From NCBI RefSeq assembly GCF_006439395.2, contig NZ_CP083950.1, positions 2,294,001 to 2,358,000 on the forward strand: 64,000 nt of DNA, in the 5' to 3' direction. Position 1 is the stretch's first letter. Each line of letters begins with the position of its first letter. Source of the stretch: Mesorhizobium sp. B4-1-4 (GTDB taxonomy: Bacteria > Pseudomonadota > Alphaproteobacteria > Rhizobiales > Rhizobiaceae). Positions 26,330-34,781 of this stretch are shown here, piece by piece. The notes beneath the pieces are model-generated. The model was not told where the DNA came from, made no database searches, and saw nothing but the letters and a program-made list of their open reading frames with translations. A program made the translations under genes and the position numbers.

Positions 26330-27580
26330 TCAAAGCAATTGCGCCGACGCCCACAGGACGCCGCAGCCATGGATGACGAACACCGCCAGCAGCGCGCCGG
26401 CCATGGCGAACCGGTCGACCGCGCGGATCGGTTCCAGTTCGTGGCGCGGCTTCACCCCGCTGCCCATGGTCAGCAGGCTGAGGATCGAAAAGACCGCTCC
26501 CGCCGCGAGCAGAAAGCCGGAGGAGAACCCGGCCTGCCCGCCAATCATCAGCAAGGCCGAGAGCAGCAGGAACGAGGCCACCGCCAGCCAGATCGGCCCT
26601 GGGCAGATCTGGCGCAGCACCTGACCGCCATCGAACTTCCACACCGGCACCAGATTGGCGATGTTGAACAGGGCCACGCAGCCTGCCAGCGCCGCGAGCA
26701 GCGCGGCGGCGCCCTTGTGCCCCTCGCCGCCGGCAAACGCGCTGGCGGCTATGACGATCGGCACCAAGAAAGCGGAGAACCCCGCCCCCATCAATGCCAC
26801 GAAGGCCACTTCGAACCGGCTGTTGTAGGGCCGGCCGCCAATGGCGATGCCGCCGAGCAGCGGGATGAAGATCATCCGTGCCTTGCGGTGCCCCATCAGC
26901 CGGAACGCCGCCATGTGGCCAAGCTCGTGCAAGGCCACCACCGACGTCAGGATCGTGGCCAGCGCCAGCCCGCCGAGATGGAGACCGAAGAACGGCCATA
27001 GGATCAATGCCGACAGCACCGCAAAGCCGATCTGGCTCAGCGGATGCTCGAACCAGCCGCCTTTGCGATAACGCCCGGTCGTCGCCCAGCGCTGCAGCTT
27101 GGAGAGCTCGCGGCGCATGGCGAAGTAACGGAACACCAGGAAGGCGATGCCGCGGTAGCGGTCGGTCCGGCCAAGGGTCACCCTTGTGCCATGACCCTCG
27201 GAAACCAGTTCGGTGGTCTCCTGATAATCCTTCCAGAAAGAACTATCGAGCACGGTATCCTCGATGACGCGCATCGAAAACCGGCTGCCCTCGACAACGT
27301 CCTCAAACTTTGACCTGCGCTCGATCGGCTTGCCGTCGCGGCCTTCCCACGACAGCATGATGCGGGTCACGCCCTCCCCGTCCAGCGCTTCGGCTGACAG
27401 GATCTCACCGGACCAGCCGGCATCGCTGCCAAGCGGCCACAGCGCCTGCCAGAGGCGCTGGCGGTCCATGGCAACCACGCGGCTCACCCTGACCGTGCGC
27501 AAACCAAGCGGCATGGTCATCAAGAGAAAGATCAGCCCGAGATTGCTGGCCACGAGAATGGCCGTAACGATCGGCGACAC
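26330..27580 (-). CDS. M50-type site-2 protease fused to N-terminal SRPBCC-like domain
   Basis: Predicted intramembrane metalloprotease (416 aa). After an N-terminal hydrophobic segment, residues about 30-150 look like an SRPBCC/polyketide-cyclase domain (R-L-W-Q-A-L-W-P-L at its start, D-T-V-L-D-S-S-F-W inside). The membrane half holds H-E-L-G-H at 218-222 and N-L-V-P-V-W-K-F-D-G-G at 309-319, the two metal-binding motifs of the M50/S2P family, set among about six hydrophobic segments. The soluble domain in front is unusual and may bind a ligand or lipid that controls proteolysis; function is inferred. Confidence 0.75.
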   Translation of the reverse strand: MSPIVTAILVASNLGLIFLLMTMPLGLRTVRVSRVVAMDRQRLWQALWPLGSDAGWSGEILSAEALDGEGVTRIMLSWEGRDGKPIERRSKFEDVVEGSRFSMRVIEDTVLDSSFWKDYQETTELVSEGHGTRVTLGRTDRYRGIAFLVFRYFAMRRELSKLQRWATTGRYRKGGWFEHPLSQIGFAVLSALILWPFFGLHLGGLALATILTSVVALHELGHMAAFRLMGHRKARMIFIPLLGGIAIGGRPYNSRFEVAFVALMGAGFSAFLVPIVIAASAFAGGEGHKGAAALLAALAGCVALFNIANLVPVWKFDGGQVLRQICPGPIWLAVASFLLLSALLMIGGQAGFSSGFLLAAGAVFSILSLLTMGSGVKPRHELEPIRAVDRFAMAGALLAVFVIHGCGVLWASAQLL

Positions 27581-27690
27581 CTGGACGTTGCTCCCTGCCT
27601 TCAGGGTACCCTAACGTCGGGGCGGCAAGAAAGGCTTAACGGGCGGAGTGGCCCTGGCCATCGAGGAAACAGCGACGGCACGCCGCCAAT

Positions 27691-27777
27691 TCACATGGCT
27701 CCGATCCAGATCGCCATGGAAATGAGGAACGTGCTCATGCAGACAAGCGAGACGACATCCTGAACCAGATCGGTCAT
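27691..27777 (-). CDS. 28-residue single-pass membrane protein under LexA control
   Basis: A short ATG frame on the minus strand encodes 28 residues: M-T-D-L-V-Q-D-V-V, then a hydrophobic helix with S-L-V-C-M-S-T-F-L-I-S-M, ending W-I-G-A-M. A strong ribosome-binding site (aggagagagtt) lies just before the ATG. Three GAAC half-sites 11 bases apart, matching alphaproteobacterial LexA boxes, begin 23 bases upstream. In Caulobacter, the 29-residue SOS-induced inner-membrane protein SidA blocks cell division; this gene matches SidA in size, location and regulation, but sequence homology was not tested. Its function is therefore an inference. Confidence 0.65.
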   Translation of the reverse strand: MTDLVQDVVSLVCMSTFLISMAIWIGAM

Positions 27778-27799
27778 AACTCTCTCCTGTTGTTTGCAT

Positions 27800-27825
27800 G
27801 TTCGTATTTTGTTCTAATTTTGTTC
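27800..27825 (-). promoter_or_regulatory. Two overlapping LexA (SOS) boxes
   Basis: On the plus strand GTTC occurs at 27800-27803, 27811-27814 and 27822-27825, each pair separated by exactly seven A/T-rich bases. This forms two overlapping GTTC-N7-GTTC boxes, the direct-repeat LexA operator known in Rhizobiales and Rhodobacter. On the minus strand it ends 23 bases before the 28-residue protein's ATG, where LexA would block transcription until DNA damage. Confidence 0.85.
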
Positions 27826-27872
27826 GAATGTCAACGACCGAGCATAGGGGGATAGGAGGAGAATTTGACACG

Positions 27873-28483
27873 GTTAGTGAACGGTTAACCGGTCCGGAGG
27901 GTCGTTTGACAAGGCGGTGCCAGCAGACCGTTCAAGGCTGCCGCGCCGACACGGCGCATGACGACGACGGATGGTTCTGACAATTGCGCCGCGCCAGCAG
28001 GCTTCCTGTCTCATTTCAAGACGAAGGGGCTGGCATCCGTCTTGCTCCGTAGGTGTTGCCGGTTGATCCCGGTCCTGATCGCGTACTCTGATCAGGTTGT
28101 AGGCTCGCCGGGCTTCGAGGTTGTTGGGGTCTTCGCCCGGCGAGTTTATCGGAATGATGATCACCCTATCCTGAGAGCCGCCAATGAGCCTTCAATGCGA
28201 TTAAGCCGGAGCAGATCGCAATCGCCAACACGATCAGTGCCCATGTGACACCAACGCGGGAAAGTCGCCATCGGCGGCCTTGTCTCATGCGCTTTCGCCA
28301 ACGGTCAGCCTGATTGGCACCACCGTATTTTCCCTTGCCTTCACGCGCTCGCCGCCGCTTGCTTGAGGCGCGCTCAATCGGGATCTGCCTGTCCGATGTC
28401 CCAGACGACTTTGGGGAGCTCGATGCATCCTTCTCATCAAAGTACCCTCGTCACTGGCAAATCTCTCATGATATTTCGCGTGT
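27873..28483. other. Gene-poor accessory interval
   Basis: Between the LexA boxes and the TPR pseudogene there is no well-supported gene apart from one doubtful small frame at 28166-28288. The 27828 ATG frame (50 codons) has no ribosome-binding site or family signs. Composition is slightly lower in GC than the flanks, fitting an accessory insertion or decayed sequence. Confidence 0.5.
28166..28288 (-). CDS. Doubtful 40-residue small membrane protein
   Basis: A minus-strand ATG frame of 40 residues starts M-R-Q-G-R-R-W-R-L-S, continues with a hydrophobic helix (T-W-A-L-I-V-L-A-I-A-I-C-S-G-L-I), and ends W-R-L-S-G. The basic head and single helix fit a membrane peptide. No clear ribosome-binding site is seen and no family is recognised, so it may be chance. 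Confidence 0.25.
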   Translation of the reverse strand: MRQGRRWRLSRVGVTWALIVLAIAICSGLIALKAHWRLSG

Positions 28484-28504
28484 GTGGCTATGGGGAGACT
28501 TGTT

Positions 28505-29262
28505 ATGGCTTGGCGGGTTTTTGGAATTTTGGCGATGGGCCTGATCCCGGTCGCTTTCCTTAGTGGCACTTCGAACGCAAAAGCCTCCAACGCCGACATA
28601 GAGCGCTGTATTCATTCGAAGACACCGAACGACAAGGTTTACCATTGCTCGATTGCATTGAGAGGTCGACCTGGCGGAGAGATGACCGATCGCCTCCTTC
28701 TTCGAAGAGGCAATGCGCTCATGCAACTCGGAATATTTTCCGAAGCTGTCAAGATTTCTCACGCCTCATCGTGGCTAATCCGACCGTGGCTGGCTATGTC
28801 GACAATCGTATGGCCGCCCTGCGATCCCTCGGCCTTTATCAGGAAGCACTCGCGGACGCCAATCACGCAATAGACTTGGCGCCGCACAAAGCCTTTGTCT
28901 ATCACAGCCGTGGTCTTGTTTTTGAAGACCTAAAACAGTTTGCTTCTGCTTTGAGCGATTTCGACCGAGCAATTTCCCTCGATCCTAACAATGCAGGGTT
29001 CATGGTCGAACGTGCGAGGGTCAAAATGGAAGCCGGCCGTGCGAGTGAGGCTGTCGAGGACCTCTCTCTCGCCATTGCCCAGGACCCCGGCAATTTGGCC
29101 GCGCTGAAGCAGCGCGGCATGGCGCGTCTCGCCCTTGGTGATCTCAACTCCGCGGCAAGCGATCTTCACACCTACAGCCGGGCAGTTCCCGACGATCGGG
29201 AAGTCGCGGCTGCGATTGCTGGCATTAAGCCCGCCGCAAGTAGGCGGCCTTCAACGCCTTGA
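28505..29262 (+). pseudogene. Secreted TPR-repeat protein broken by one-base frameshift
   Basis: The first frame (ATG 28505) gives a signal peptide ending around A-K-A-S and then the start of a TPR array, stopping at 28873 after a shift. The second frame resumes at about 28753 with D-F-S-R-L-I-V-A-N and carries several TPR units (Y-Q-E-A-L-A-D-A-N-H-A-I-D-L-A-P, F-A-S-A-L-S-D-F-D-R-A-I) up to 29262. Adding one G after the AAG codon at 28751-28753 restores one protein of about 252 residues. It is either a recent pseudogene or a sequencing error. Such proteins often sit in the periplasm and bind partners. Confidence 0.75.
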
Positions 29263-29279
29263 TGAGAGGCGCGGTGACT

Positions 29280-29440
29280 TGAGCAATTCCAGGAAAAGTG
29301 TGAAACGGTTTTCCGTTCGGAATTGCGTCAAAACAAAGAGCCTGAGCAATTCCAAGAAAAGTGTGAACGGTTTTCCGTCCGGAATTGCGACAAAGAGTTA
29401 GAGCAGTTCACCGTTTTCGTGAAACTGTAAACCGCTCTAA
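29280..29440. repeat. Tandem 'agcaattcc' element pair and gagcggtt-type hairpin
   Basis: Two near-identical units of about 60 bases follow each other (29280-29338 and 29342-29398). Each contains gagcaattcc, aaaagtgtgaa, ggttttccgt and ggaattgcg and is itself palindromic. Next comes a second palindrome at about 29399-29440 (tagagcagttcacc to gtaaaccgctcta). These are widespread rhizobial intergenic repeats, here clustered downstream of the broken TPR gene. Confidence 0.8.
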
Positions 29441-29603
29441 CCGGATGGCATGAATACCTATGCCATTGAGGTTGGCTGTCGCAGCAGATTGCCGCTGCAC
29501 CATTTGTGCGGCCGATAGCTGCCAGCCGAGGTGCAAAATTTTCTTCTATCTCCAGCCCACGGCGCCGGCTCCCATTGCTCGCGCACGGCAGCACGGCCAC
29601 CGG

Positions 29604-29897
29604 TCAGGCCATCTTTGCCATTACCTTGGCCATGTCTGCCGTGTCGAACGCCCTCAGAGTCTGAGTTCTGATGTTGCCCAGCGATGCGATCGACAGGGAT
29701 AGTGCGGTCGCGGCAATGTCGTCGTCGGCTTCGGCAATCGCCACGACATCATGTTGGCCAAGTGTCCACAACAGGGTGTGTACCTTGACGCCGCTTTTGC
29801 TGGCCATCGCCTTGAAGGCCTCGGCACGCTTCTGGGTATCCTTTATGCTCTTGATACCTTGGTCTGTGAAATTCGAGAGCAGCACGTAGTAAGCCAT
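29604..29897 (-). CDS. GYD domain-containing protein
   Basis: Small cytoplasmic protein (97 aa) of the GYD family (ferredoxin-like fold). The N-terminus Y-V-L-L-S-N-F-T-D-Q-G, followed by a helix, L-L-W-T-L-G-Q-H-D-V-V-A-I-A-E and R-T-Q-T-L-R-A-F covers the whole family length. The typical core G-x-Y-D is G-Q-H-D here. Its biochemical role is unknown in general. It stands alone between repeats and the lol genes, with caggagg-like bases before the ATG. Confidence 0.82.
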   Translation of the reverse strand: MAYYVLLSNFTDQGIKSIKDTQKRAEAFKAMASKSGVKVHTLLWTLGQHDVVAIAEADDDIAATALSLSIASLGNIRTQTLRAFDTADMAKVMAKMA

Positions 29898-30027
29898 TCA
29901 TTCCTCCCACAATGGGGAGCGGGCGGGCGCTCACGGCGCGTCCGCCGTCTCCCAGAGCCTACGATAACACGAGCCGGGGATGCGAACCACAGGCGGCCAG
30001 ACACGCCATCGCGCACCATTGCGTAGC

Positions 30028-30711
30028 CTACAATGGGACAACCTTGCCGTCGGCCAGGGTGACGCGCCTGTCCATGCGCGATGCCAGCTCGTGATTGTGA
30101 GTGGCGATCAGCGCCGCGAGGCCCGACTGCCGGACCAGCGCCTCCAGTGCCTCGAAGACATAGGAAGCGGTGACCGGGTCGAGATTGCCGGTCGGCTCGT
30201 CGGCCAGCAGCACCAGCGGCGCATTGGCAACCGCACGCGCAATGGCGACGCGTTGCTGCTCGCCGCCGGAGAGCTCGGCGGGCCGGTGCGATGCGCGCTT
30301 GCCGATCTGCATATAGTCGAGCAACTGCGCCGCGCGTTCAGCCGCTTCCTTGCGCGGCAGCCCCTTGATCAGCTGCGGCATCATGATGTTTTCCAGCGCG
30401 GAAAACTCCGGCAGCAAGTGATGGAACTGGTAGACGAAGCCGACATCGTTGCGGCGGATCGCCGTGCGCTCGTCGTCGGACAGCCGGCCGCAGGCCCGGC
30501 CCGACAGGATGACATCGCCGGCATCGGGACGCTCCAGCAGGCCCGCCGTATGCAGCAGCGTCGACTTGCCGGTGCCCGATGGCGCCACCAGCGCCACCAT
30601 CTCGCCGCGCCGCAGCGAAAAATCGGCGCCGTTCAAAATCGTGAGCTTGCGCGGCCCCTGGACATAATGCCGCTCGACGCTCTTCAGCTCGATAATGGCC
30701 TCGGCCATCAT
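30028..30711 (-). CDS. lolD: Lipoprotein-releasing ABC transporter ATPase
   Basis: Cytoplasmic ATPase (227 aa) that powers release of outer-membrane lipoproteins from the inner membrane to LolA. Walker A A-P-S-G-T-G-K-S is at 43-50, the signature L-S-G-G-E-Q-Q-R and Walker B V-L-L-A-D-E-P-T follow, and the H-loop I-A-T-H-N-H lies near the end, all MacB/LolD-type. The start overlaps the permease gene by four bases (ATGA), indicating translational coupling with lolC/E. Confidence 0.93.
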   Translation of the reverse strand: MMAEAIIELKSVERHYVQGPRKLTILNGADFSLRRGEMVALVAPSGTGKSTLLHTAGLLERPDAGDVILSGRACGRLSDDERTAIRRNDVGFVYQFHHLLPEFSALENIMMPQLIKGLPRKEAAERAAQLLDYMQIGKRASHRPAELSGGEQQRVAIARAVANAPLVLLADEPTGNLDPVTASYVFEALEALVRQSGLAALIATHNHELASRMDRRVTLADGKVVPL

Positions 30712-31994
30712 TCATACCTCAAGGCTTCGACCGGATCGAGACGGGCCGCCCGCCATGCCGGAAACACCGTTGCCAGGAAGGACAGGCCGAGCGCCATGAT
30801 GATGACATAGGTCGTCTCGCGCGGATCCATTTTCGCCGGCAGTTGGCTGAGGAAGTAGAGCTCGGGATTGAACAGCACCTTGCCGGTCATCCAGGAAAAG
30901 AACTGGCGGATTGATTCGATATTGAGGCAGATGACCACGCCAAGCAGCACGCCGGCAACGGTGCCGGTCACGCCGATCGCGGCGCCCGTCATCAGGAAGA
31001 TGCGCAGGATGGCGCCGCGCGAGGCGCCCATCGTGCGCAGGATGGCGATGTCGTGCCCCTTGTCCTTCACCAGCATGACAAGGCCGGAGATGATGTTGAG
31101 CGCCGCCACCAGCACGATCAGCGTCAGGATCATGAACATGACGTTGCGTTCGACCTGAAGCGCGGAAAAGAACGTCTCGTTGCGCTGGCGCCAGTCGACG
31201 AGGTCGATCGGCCGTTGCGCCGCCTCCTCTATCTTCGGCTTCAACGCGTCGACATCGTCGGGATTGTCGACATAGATCTCGATCGTCTGTGCGCGACCGT
31301 CCATGTTGAAATAGAGCTGCGCCTCGGAGAACGGCATGTAGACGATGGAGCTGTCATATTCCGACATGCCGACTTCGAAGATCGCCGCGATCTTGTAGCC
31401 CTTCATGCGCGGCGTCGTGCCGAGCGGCGTCACGTCGCCGTCCGGCGAGATGAGCGTGATGGTGTCGCCGAGCGTCAGGCCGAGATTCTCGGCCATGCGC
31501 TTGCCGATGGCCACGCCCTCGCCGGCATCGAAATTGGCGAGCGTGCCCTGCTTGATGTTGCTGGCGACGATGGCGATCTTGCCGAGATCCTCGCCGCGAA
31601 TGCCGCGCACCAGCGCGCCCGTGCCGCCGCCGACATTGCCTTGCGCCAGCACCTGGCCATCGATCAACGGCAGAGCATATTTGACGCCGGCCACGCCGTT
31701 GATGCGGCTGGCGACCTGGGCATAGTCCTCGAGCGGAGAATCGAGCGGCTGTACGATCAGGTGGCCGTTGACGCCAAGGATGCGCGTCAAAAGCTCGGCG
31801 CGGAACCCGTTCATCACGGCCATGACCACGATCAGCGTCGCCACCCCCAGCATGATGCCGAGGAACGAGATCGAGGCGATGACCGAGATCACCGTCTCCT
31901 TGCGCCGCGAACGCAGGTAGCGCCACGCCACCGTGCGTTCGAAGATGGAAAAGGGGCCGGCGCCCGCCGACCTTGCCGTGGCCGCGTCGCTCAT
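30708..31994 (-). CDS. lolC: Lipoprotein-releasing ABC transporter permease
   Basis: Inner-membrane permease (428 aa) of the LolCDE type. An N-terminal helix after [16 protein letters not shown] is followed by a large periplasmic MacB-PCD domain (about 50-260) and three C-terminal helices, with [12 protein letters not shown] at the end. In alphaproteobacteria a single LolC/E-like gene replaces the separate lolC and lolE, so the symbol is approximate. Its start overlaps the end of proS by four bases, and its stop overlaps the lolD start. Confidence 0.92.
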   Translation of the reverse strand: MSDAATARSAGAGPFSIFERTVAWRYLRSRRKETVISVIASISFLGIMLGVATLIVVMAVMNGFRAELLTRILGVNGHLIVQPLDSPLEDYAQVASRINGVAGVKYALPLIDGQVLAQGNVGGGTGALVRGIRGEDLGKIAIVASNIKQGTLANFDAGEGVAIGKRMAENLGLTLGDTITLISPDGDVTPLGTTPRMKGYKIAAIFEVGMSEYDSSIVYMPFSEAQLYFNMDGRAQTIEIYVDNPDDVDALKPKIEEAAQRPIDLVDWRQRNETFFSALQVERNVMFMILTLIVLVAALNIISGLVMLVKDKGHDIAILRTMGASRGAILRIFLMTGAAIGVTGTVAGVLLGVVICLNIESIRQFFSWMTGKVLFNPELYFLSQLPAKMDPRETTYVIIMALGLSFLATVFPAWRAARLDPVEALRYE

Positions 31995-33319
31995 GCGGCG
32001 ACACCGAAGCGTTTTTTCGCGTCGGCGACCGGCAGCGTCACGCGCTCGCCGGTTTTGCGATTCTTGATTTCGACCTCGCCGGCGGCCACGCCGCGTGGGC
32101 CCACGATCACCTGCCAGGGCAGGCCGATCAAGTCGGCGGTGGCGAACTTGCCGCCCGGCCGCTGGTCGGTGTCATCGTAGAGCACATCCTTGCCTGCAGC
32201 GGTGAAGGCTGTATTGAGCTCGTCGCAGACACGGTCGCAGTCCGCGTCACCCACTTTCATGTTGATCAGGCCGATGTCGAAGGGCGCCACGGCTTCCGGC
32301 CAGATGATGCCGTTCTCGTCATGGCTGGCCTCGATGATTGCCGCGACCAGCCGCGACGGGCCGATGCCGTAGGAGCCGCCGGAGGCGAAATGATCCTTGC
32401 CATCGGGGCCGGTCACCTTGGCGCCCATCGGTTTCGAATATTTCTCGCCGAAATGGAAGATGTGGCCAACCTCGATGCCGCGTGCCGAAACCTTGTCGCT
32501 CTCGGGGACCTTTTCCCAGGCCGCCTCGTCATGCATTTCGTCGGTGGCGGCGTAAGGCGTCGTCCACGTCCTGACGATGTCAGCGATCTCGCCGTCATTG
32601 GCGAAGTCGGTGTTCGCGCCGGGCACGGCAAGCGAAAGATAGTCGCGATGGCAGAAAACCTGGCTCTCGCCGGTGTCGGCCAGGATGATGAATTCATGGC
32701 TGAGATCGCCACCGATCGGCCCGGTGTCGGCGCGCATCGGGATCGCCTGCAAGCCCATGCGTGTAAAGGTCCTGAGATAGGAGACGAACATCCTGTTATA
32801 GGCGGCTCTCGCGCCCTCGAAGTCGAGATCGAAGGAGTAGGCGTCCTTCATCAGGAACTCGCGCGAGCGCATGACGCCGAAGCGCGGCCGCACCTCGTCG
32901 CGGAACTTCCACTGGATGTGGTAGAGGTTGAGCGGCAAATCCTTGTAGGACTTCACATAGGCGCGGAAAATCTCGGTGACCATTTCCTCATTGGTCGGAC
33001 CGTAGAGCATGTCGCGATCCTGGCGGTCCTTGATGCGCAGCATCTCCTTGCCATAGTCGTTGTAGCGGCCGCTTTCGCGCCACAGATCGGCCGACTGGAT
33101 GGTCGGCATCAGGATTTCCAGCGCGCCGGCGCGGTTCTGCTCCTCGCGGATAATCTGGCAGACCTTGTCCAGCACCCGCTTGCCAAGTGGCAGCCAGGAG
33201 AAACTGCCCTGCCCCTGCTGGCGGATCATGCCGGCACGCAGCATCAACCGGTGCGAGACGATCTCGGCCTCGCGCGGATTTTCTTTGAGGATAGGCAGGA
33301 AATAGCGCGACAAACGCAT
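31991..33319 (-). CDS. proS: Prolyl-tRNA synthetase (short alphaproteobacterial form)
   Basis: Class II aminoacyl-tRNA synthetase (442 aa) that attaches proline to tRNA-Pro. Motif 2 region ([17 protein letters not shown]) and motif 3 (G-S-Y-G-I-G-P-S-R) are intact, and a C-terminal anticodon-binding domain follows. It lacks the inserted editing domain of long bacterial forms, as in other alphaproteobacteria. It is the first gene of proS-lolC-lolD and is divergent from the small RNA at 33687. Confidence 0.94.
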   Translation of the reverse strand: MRLSRYFLPILKENPREAEIVSHRLMLRAGMIRQQGQGSFSWLPLGKRVLDKVCQIIREEQNRAGALEILMPTIQSADLWRESGRYNDYGKEMLRIKDRQDRDMLYGPTNEEMVTEIFRAYVKSYKDLPLNLYHIQWKFRDEVRPRFGVMRSREFLMKDAYSFDLDFEGARAAYNRMFVSYLRTFTRMGLQAIPMRADTGPIGGDLSHEFIILADTGESQVFCHRDYLSLAVPGANTDFANDGEIADIVRTWTTPYAATDEMHDEAAWEKVPESDKVSARGIEVGHIFHFGEKYSKPMGAKVTGPDGKDHFASGGSYGIGPSRLVAAIIEASHDENGIIWPEAVAPFDIGLINMKVGDADCDRVCDELNTAFTAAGKDVLYDDTDQRPGGKFATADLIGLPWQVIVGPRGVAAGEVEIKNRKTGERVTLPVADAKKRFGVAA

Positions 33320-33686
33320 GGACTGGTCCGTGAATGAGAACGGCCACGCCAGAATCGGCGCGACGCAGGCTTGCTTGCCCCGGCTTCATATCCATTTCAT
33401 GACGGATTGGAAACCCGGCCACACCGGCACAATGCCGCGTTTCAGCCCGGAATCCTTCGGTTTCCGATCAGGCCGCGTCGGCAATGAAGCGCACCGATCG
33501 TCTTTGGGCTTGGCCTTCAATTCTTTGCGCGCGTCAATTCAGGACATGCCGTAAAGGCTGCGCCACGCCTTGCTGGTCGTTTCGAAAGCAAACCATGCCA
33601 TACTATTGTGCAGTGCAGCACGAGAATGCCTGTTTCGAGGCAAAATTCTTCGTGACTTTTTCATTCGGCTTAGGCTAGTGTGCCGC
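33320..33686. other. Intergenic region and sRNA promoter
   Basis: No gene is supported between proS and the small RNA. At its right end, GTGACT (33652-33657), a 17-base spacer and CTAGTG (33675-33680) form a plausible sigma-70-type promoter for the plus-strand RNA starting near 33687. A gtgc/gcac inverted repeat lies near 33608. The proS promoter should lie close to 33340 on the minus strand but is not obvious. Confidence 0.4.
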
Positions 33687-33835
33687 GATAACCGAGAGGG
33701 CGGAGAAAAATCTGCTCTCCTACGCGGTCAAAGTCTTGGGAGGATGCGATCTAGGCGCGGTTACTCGCTGCCGCCGGAAACCGGAAACAGATCGGACGCG
33801 TTTAATTGCAAGGCCTTGTGCCTTGCATTTTTTTT
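33687..33835 (+). ncRNA. Candidate trans-acting small RNA, alpha-r9 (Smr9C)-like
   Basis: A promoter-like pair at 33652-33680 and a strong terminator at 33807-33835 delimit an RNA of about 149 nt. Inside, cuccu near 33718 can pair with gggag near 33740, and other G/C-rich segments fold further. In Sinorhizobium the sRNA Smr9C (alpha-r9) is recalled to lie next to proS, and the genomic setting here (proS on one side, DUF1467 and mce on the other) agrees. Assignment to that family is from location and length, not from alignment. Confidence 0.6.
33807..33835 (+). terminator. Rho-independent terminator
   Basis: A perfect eight-base stem (tgcaaggc and gccttgca) with loop cttgt is followed by eight T (33828-33835). 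It is the only textbook intrinsic terminator seen in the window and ends the plus-strand small RNA. Confidence 0.9.
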
Positions 33836-33973
33836 GTGCAATCATCTGGTTAGCGCGGTGAGTTGCCAGGTCACATGACCTTGCGTCAGCAGGTGTATGG
33901 TCGCGAAAACGCGACAGCATCGCGGGCCGCATCCTCACGATCTCGATGCAGCGCAGCGCCCTTGCCGGGCGAT

Positions 33974-34258
33974 CTACTTCGCTGGAGTCTGGCCGAAATC
34001 CGGCACGATGTGCGGGATGTCGTTGAGGCTGTATCCCAGCCCGTGCGTCAGGCCATAGAAGATGCCCATGAGAATGGCCGTGGCGATGGTGGTGCGGATC
34101 ACGGCGCGCAGCATGTGCGGCCCGCGCGGCGCGCTTGGAACAGTGCCCAGCGTCACGTCGTGATCATCATCCTGCGTGCGGACACTGAACGGCAGCACGG
34201 CAAACAGCACCACCCACCAGGTCGCGAAAAACAGGGCGGTGAACGAAACCCAGCTCAT
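33974..34258 (-). CDS. DUF1467 family membrane protein
   Basis: Small inner-membrane protein (94 aa) with two hydrophobic segments: a first near residues 5-25 (F-T-A-L-F-F-A-T-W-W-V-V-L-F) and a second near 52-72 (T-T-I-A-T-A-I-L-M-G-I-F-Y-G). Between them lies an acidic D-D-D-H-D stretch. The family, common in Rhizobiales and often beside mce and proS, has no known role. Its ATG overlaps the mce stop by four bases. Confidence 0.85.
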   Translation of the reverse strand: MSWVSFTALFFATWWVVLFAVLPFSVRTQDDDHDVTLGTVPSAPRGPHMLRAVIRTTIATAILMGIFYGLTHGLGYSLNDIPHIVPDFGQTPAK

Positions 34259-34659
34259 GATTGCTCCAGTTCGATCAGCGTGCCGAAGAAATCCTTCGGA
34301 TGCAGGAACAGCACCGGCTTGCCATGGGCGCCGGTCTTCGGGTTGCCGTCGCCCAGCACGCGGGCGCCGGCGGCCTTAAGCTGGTCACGCGCGGCCAGGA
34401 TGTCGTCGACCTCGTAGCAGAGATGATGCATGCCGCCGGACGGGTTCTTCGTGAGAAACGCCGCGATCGGCGAGCCCTCGCCCAAAGGCTCCAGCAGTTC
34501 GATCTTGGTGTTGCCGATATTGACGAACACCACGGTGACGCCGTGCTCCGGCAGAGCCTGCGGCTCCGTCACGTCGGCGCCGAGGGTGTTGCGGTAGGCA
34601 GCGGTGGCCGCGGCCAGATCCGGCACTGCAAGCGCGACATGGTTGAGACGTCCGAGCAT
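34255..34659 (-). CDS. mce: Methylmalonyl-CoA epimerase
   Basis: VOC-fold enzyme (134 aa) interconverting (R)- and (S)-methylmalonyl-CoA, linking propionyl-CoA carboxylation to the B12-dependent mutase. The N-terminus L-G-R-L-N-H-V-A-L-A-V-P carries a metal-binding histidine (H7). G-G-M-H-H-L-C-Y-E-V holds another, and the C-terminal G-T-L-I-E-L-E-Q ends with the glutamate ligand. The start at 34659 matches the usual N-terminus; the upstream extension is not family-like. Translationally coupled to the DUF1467 gene. Confidence 0.92.
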   Translation of the reverse strand: MLGRLNHVALAVPDLAAATAAYRNTLGADVTEPQALPEHGVTVVFVNIGNTKIELLEPLGEGSPIAAFLTKNPSGGMHHLCYEVDDILAARDQLKAAGARVLGDGNPKTGAHGKPVLFLHPKDFFGTLIELEQS

Positions 34660-34781
34660 TGGCTTCTTTCGAGGCAATAGGGCAGTACGGCAGCAGGGAA
34701 GACAGTCCACGAGGAGCATCCGATCTACTCTCGGCTCCTACCCTACTGCCTTATCGCCCTACTCCCCTACTCCCTTGTTCG

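Noticed and set aside
27798..27980. 60-codon plus-strand frame overlapping the LexA boxes
   Set aside because: Its start lies inside the operator, there is no ribosome-binding site, and the translated sequence has no protein-like pattern.
28285..28599. 104-codon minus-strand frame over the start of the TPR gene
   Set aside because: Overlaps the signal peptide region of a better-supported plus-strand gene and has no recognisable features.
31973..33337. 454-codon plus-strand frame opposite proS
   Set aside because: proS has full family motifs on the minus strand; the plus frame shows no domain.
33484..33878. Small plus-strand frames between proS and the sRNA terminator
   Set aside because: They overlap the sRNA promoter and body, have no ribosome-binding sites and stop at random positions.
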